The notes below the pieces were generated by a model that did no database searches, was not told where the DNA came from, and worked only from the letters and a program-made list of their open reading frames with translations. From CAJBVG01 sp943360385 (GTDB taxonomy: Bacteria; Bacteroidota; Bacteroidia; Sphingobacteriales; Sphingobacteriaceae), in NCBI GenBank assembly GCA_943360385.1, contig CALRIM020000074.1, forward strand, positions 1 through 14,801: DNA of 14,801 nt. Direction: 5' to 3'. This document shows, one piece after another, positions 13,301 to 14,801 of this stretch. How positions within the stretch are numbered: position 1 is the first letter of the stretch; every line of letters begins with the position of its first letter. The translations under genes were made by a program, and so were the position numbers.

Positions 13301-14801
13301 ATGAAACATCTTACCATTATTATCGCACTGACGATAATGACCATGAACATTTTTGCACAAGAAGCCGCAGATAAAAAATTTAAAAAAGGAAACTACAAGG
13401 GTGCAATCTCCATTTACAAGAAGTTTTTAGCTGATGAAGAAAACATGTATAATGTACATGCAATTCGAGGTTTGGCAATGTCTTATAAGGCAATTGAAAA
13501 ATACCCTGAGTCTGAGGCTATGTTTCGCAAACTAATTGTATTGGATACTAGTTTTATAGATTTAGTTAATTATTCTGAAGTCTTAATTCAAAATAAAAAA
13601 TACGACGAAGCAAATAAGTTGATTGCTAAAAATAATTTAAGTGTACATAAAGACCAAAGCGTTTCCAACACTCAAAGTGTTAAAAATATAGAATCAACAA
13701 TAAAGAATCTAAATCAAATAGTAAGTCTCGATACTGGTAATGTAAAAATCACCTCCTTATCGTTAAATACTAAACAACCAGATTTTTCAGCATTTTACTT
13801 TCAAAATGGTATTGTATTCTCTAGTGCACGCAAATATTCGTTGTTCAGTAGATCCTTTATTAACATACCTTTCTATGCTTCAAATTTATTCTTTAGTTCT
13901 TCAAAAGAAAATTTTACTAAAGTGGAAAAATTTGCAAAAAGAATAAGAATAAAAGGGAATGCTGGTCCTGCATCTTTCTGCTCAAAAAACAGGACAATGT
14001 ATTATACTGTTAATCCATCTCCTAATTTGCCTACCCAGAACGCTAAAAATATCGGTATTCATTCGGCTTATTTAAATATTGATAACAGTAAATGGGTTTC
14101 TACCATAAATTTCCCTTATAATTCTAAGGATTATTCTTGCATGCATCCAGCTATTAGTAATGATGGCACTACACTTTATTTTGTTTCTAACATGCCTGGT
14201 GGGTATGGAGGTATGGATATTTATGTAACTACTTTTGCAGATAATAGATGGTCGAAACCAGTTAATTTAGGCCCCAATGTGAATACCAAAGAAGATGAAA
14301 TGTTCCCATTTATCGATAATAATTCTCAGCTGTATTTTGCAACAAAGGGTAGAGGTGGATTAGGTGGGTTAGATATTTATGTTTTTGATACTAATGTTCC
14401 GAACTCAGTTGCTGAAAATATAGGTGCCCCTATTAATTCATCTTCGGATGATTTCGGCTTCTTTAAAAGTAATTTAACAGATAAAGGATTCTTCAGTTCT
14501 TCTAGAGGAAAGGAATCTTCGGATTTTGATATCTATTCTTACACAAGAACGAAGCCTATCATCAAGAATATTGCGGCCTTGGCAATAGATCAGTCAAGCA
14601 AAAAAGTATTACCCAATGCAATCTTAAATTTAGATTTAATAAGAAATAACGAACATAAGAACTTCATTTCAATTGAAGGTAAAATTGAGAATGTAGAAGT
14701 TATGTTAGGTGATGTGATGAATTTGTCGGCTTCTGCTAAGAACTATTTATCAAGTAATATGCAAGTAGCTGTAAATAGAGTAGACACAGCTTATTTTGTT
14801 G
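13301..14801 (+). CDS. TPR/PD40 protein of the OmpA-PorE type (T9SS-associated), 3' truncated
   Basis: The frame runs open from ATG 13301 to the window end, giving 500 residues and no stop. A signal peptide (about 1-19, IMTMNIFAQ) is followed by helical TPR-like segments (about 20-140: ADKKFKKGNYKGAISIYKKFL, YPESEAMFRKLI). Next is a WD40-like PD40 propeller with HPAISNDGTTLYFVSNMPGG (282-301), GGMDIYV and FPFIDNNSQLYFATKGRGG (335-353), GGLDIYV. A more variable part starts near 420 (PIIKNIAALAIDQSSKKVLPNA), resembling the start of the carboxypeptidase-regulatory-like domain of this family. The usual C-terminal OmpA peptidoglycan-binding domain would lie beyond the window. Such proteins (PorE and relatives, often beside PorP/SprF) are tied to the type IX secretion machinery or gliding. 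That would fit the T9SS cargo proteins nearby, but many paralogues exist and its precise role cannot be set without the C-terminus. Confidence 0.8.
   Translation, partial: MKHLTIIIALTIMTMNIFAQEAADKKFKKGNYKGAISIYKKFLADEENMYNVHAIRGLAMSYKAIEKYPESEAMFRKLIVLDTSFIDLVNYSEVLIQNKKYDEANKLIAKNNLSVHKDQSVSNTQSVKNIESTIKNLNQIVSLDTGNVKITSLSLNTKQPDFSAFYFQNGIVFSSARKYSLFSRSFINIPFYASNLFFSSSKENFTKVEKFAKRIRIKGNAGPASFCSKNRTMYYTVNPSPNLPTQNAKNIGIHSAYLNIDNSKWVSTINFPYNSKDYSCMHPAISNDGTTLYFVSNMPGGYGGMDIYVTTFADNRWSKPVNLGPNVNTKEDEMFPFIDNNSQLYFATKGRGGLGGLDIYVFDTNVPNSVAENIGAPINSSSDDFGFFKSNLTDKGFFSSSRGKESSDFDIYSYTRTKPIIKNIAALAIDQSSKKVLPNAILNLDLIRNNEHKNFISIEGKIENVEVMLGDVMNLSASAKNYLSSNMQVAVNRVDTAYFV

Noticed and set aside
14101..14108. 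TACCATAA, reverse complement of the shared upstream motif core
   Set aside because: It is inside the coding region of the 13301 gene and lacks the AT-rich tail; a chance match is expected at about this rate.
1..14801. CRISPR array, tRNA, rRNA, insertion sequence or phage genes
   Set aside because: I saw no regularly spaced repeats, no tRNA-like cloverleaf, no transposase or integrase frame, and no terminal inverted repeats with target duplications.

Overview
The window is AT-rich DNA from a Bacteroidota bacterium, most likely a Flavobacteriia-type lineage. The evidence is a set of secreted proteins ending in type IX secretion system (T9SS) type A sorting domains, an OmpA/PD40-type T9SS-associated gene at the right edge, weak Shine-Dalgarno signals, and a polysaccharide-utilisation style gene cluster. 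I cannot name the genus.

Left region (1-6176): a tight plus-strand gene cluster that looks like the downstream part of a beta-glucan (probably laminarin) utilisation locus. In order it holds the 3' end of a GH17 gene, a GH30 lipoprotein, a sugar:cation symporter of the GPH/MFS_2 type fused in one reading frame to a C-terminal GH17 domain, a stand-alone GH17 closely resembling that fused domain, and another GH17 related to the truncated first gene. Spacers of 61 and about 10 bases and a TAATG stop/start overlap indicate an operon, closed by a strong hairpin at 6155-6189. No SusC/SusD pair is visible; if present it lies left of the window. Inferred scheme: GH30 trims beta-1,6 branches outside the cytoplasm, the symporter brings in short beta-1,3-glucan oligosaccharides, and GH17 domains without signal peptides process them in the cytoplasm, one of them attached to the transporter.

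Middle region (6204-12759): a convergent Nudix-fold/winged-helix regulator (NrtR/AraR type) whose Nudix catalytic residues are all lost, then a divergent pair of large paralogous T9SS-exported proteins (7050-8882 plus, 10441-12759 minus). These have one N-terminal module and two or three copies of a roughly 160-residue carbohydrate-binding-like module. Between them lies an unrelated, more AT-rich secreted T9SS cargo protein (8974-10344). A short motif, TTATGGTA plus an AT-rich extension, recurs in the regulator/7050 intergenic region and twice upstream of the 12759 gene, suggesting a shared operator or promoter element.

Right region (12760-14801): a small YbcJ-like S4 RNA-binding protein (minus) and the first 500 codons of a TPR/PD40 protein of the OmpA/PorE-like T9SS type (plus), cut by the window end.

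The most notable item is the transporter-GH17 fusion beside a near-duplicate stand-alone GH17. Second are the repeat-module surface proteins and the shared upstream motif linking them to the Nudix regulator.
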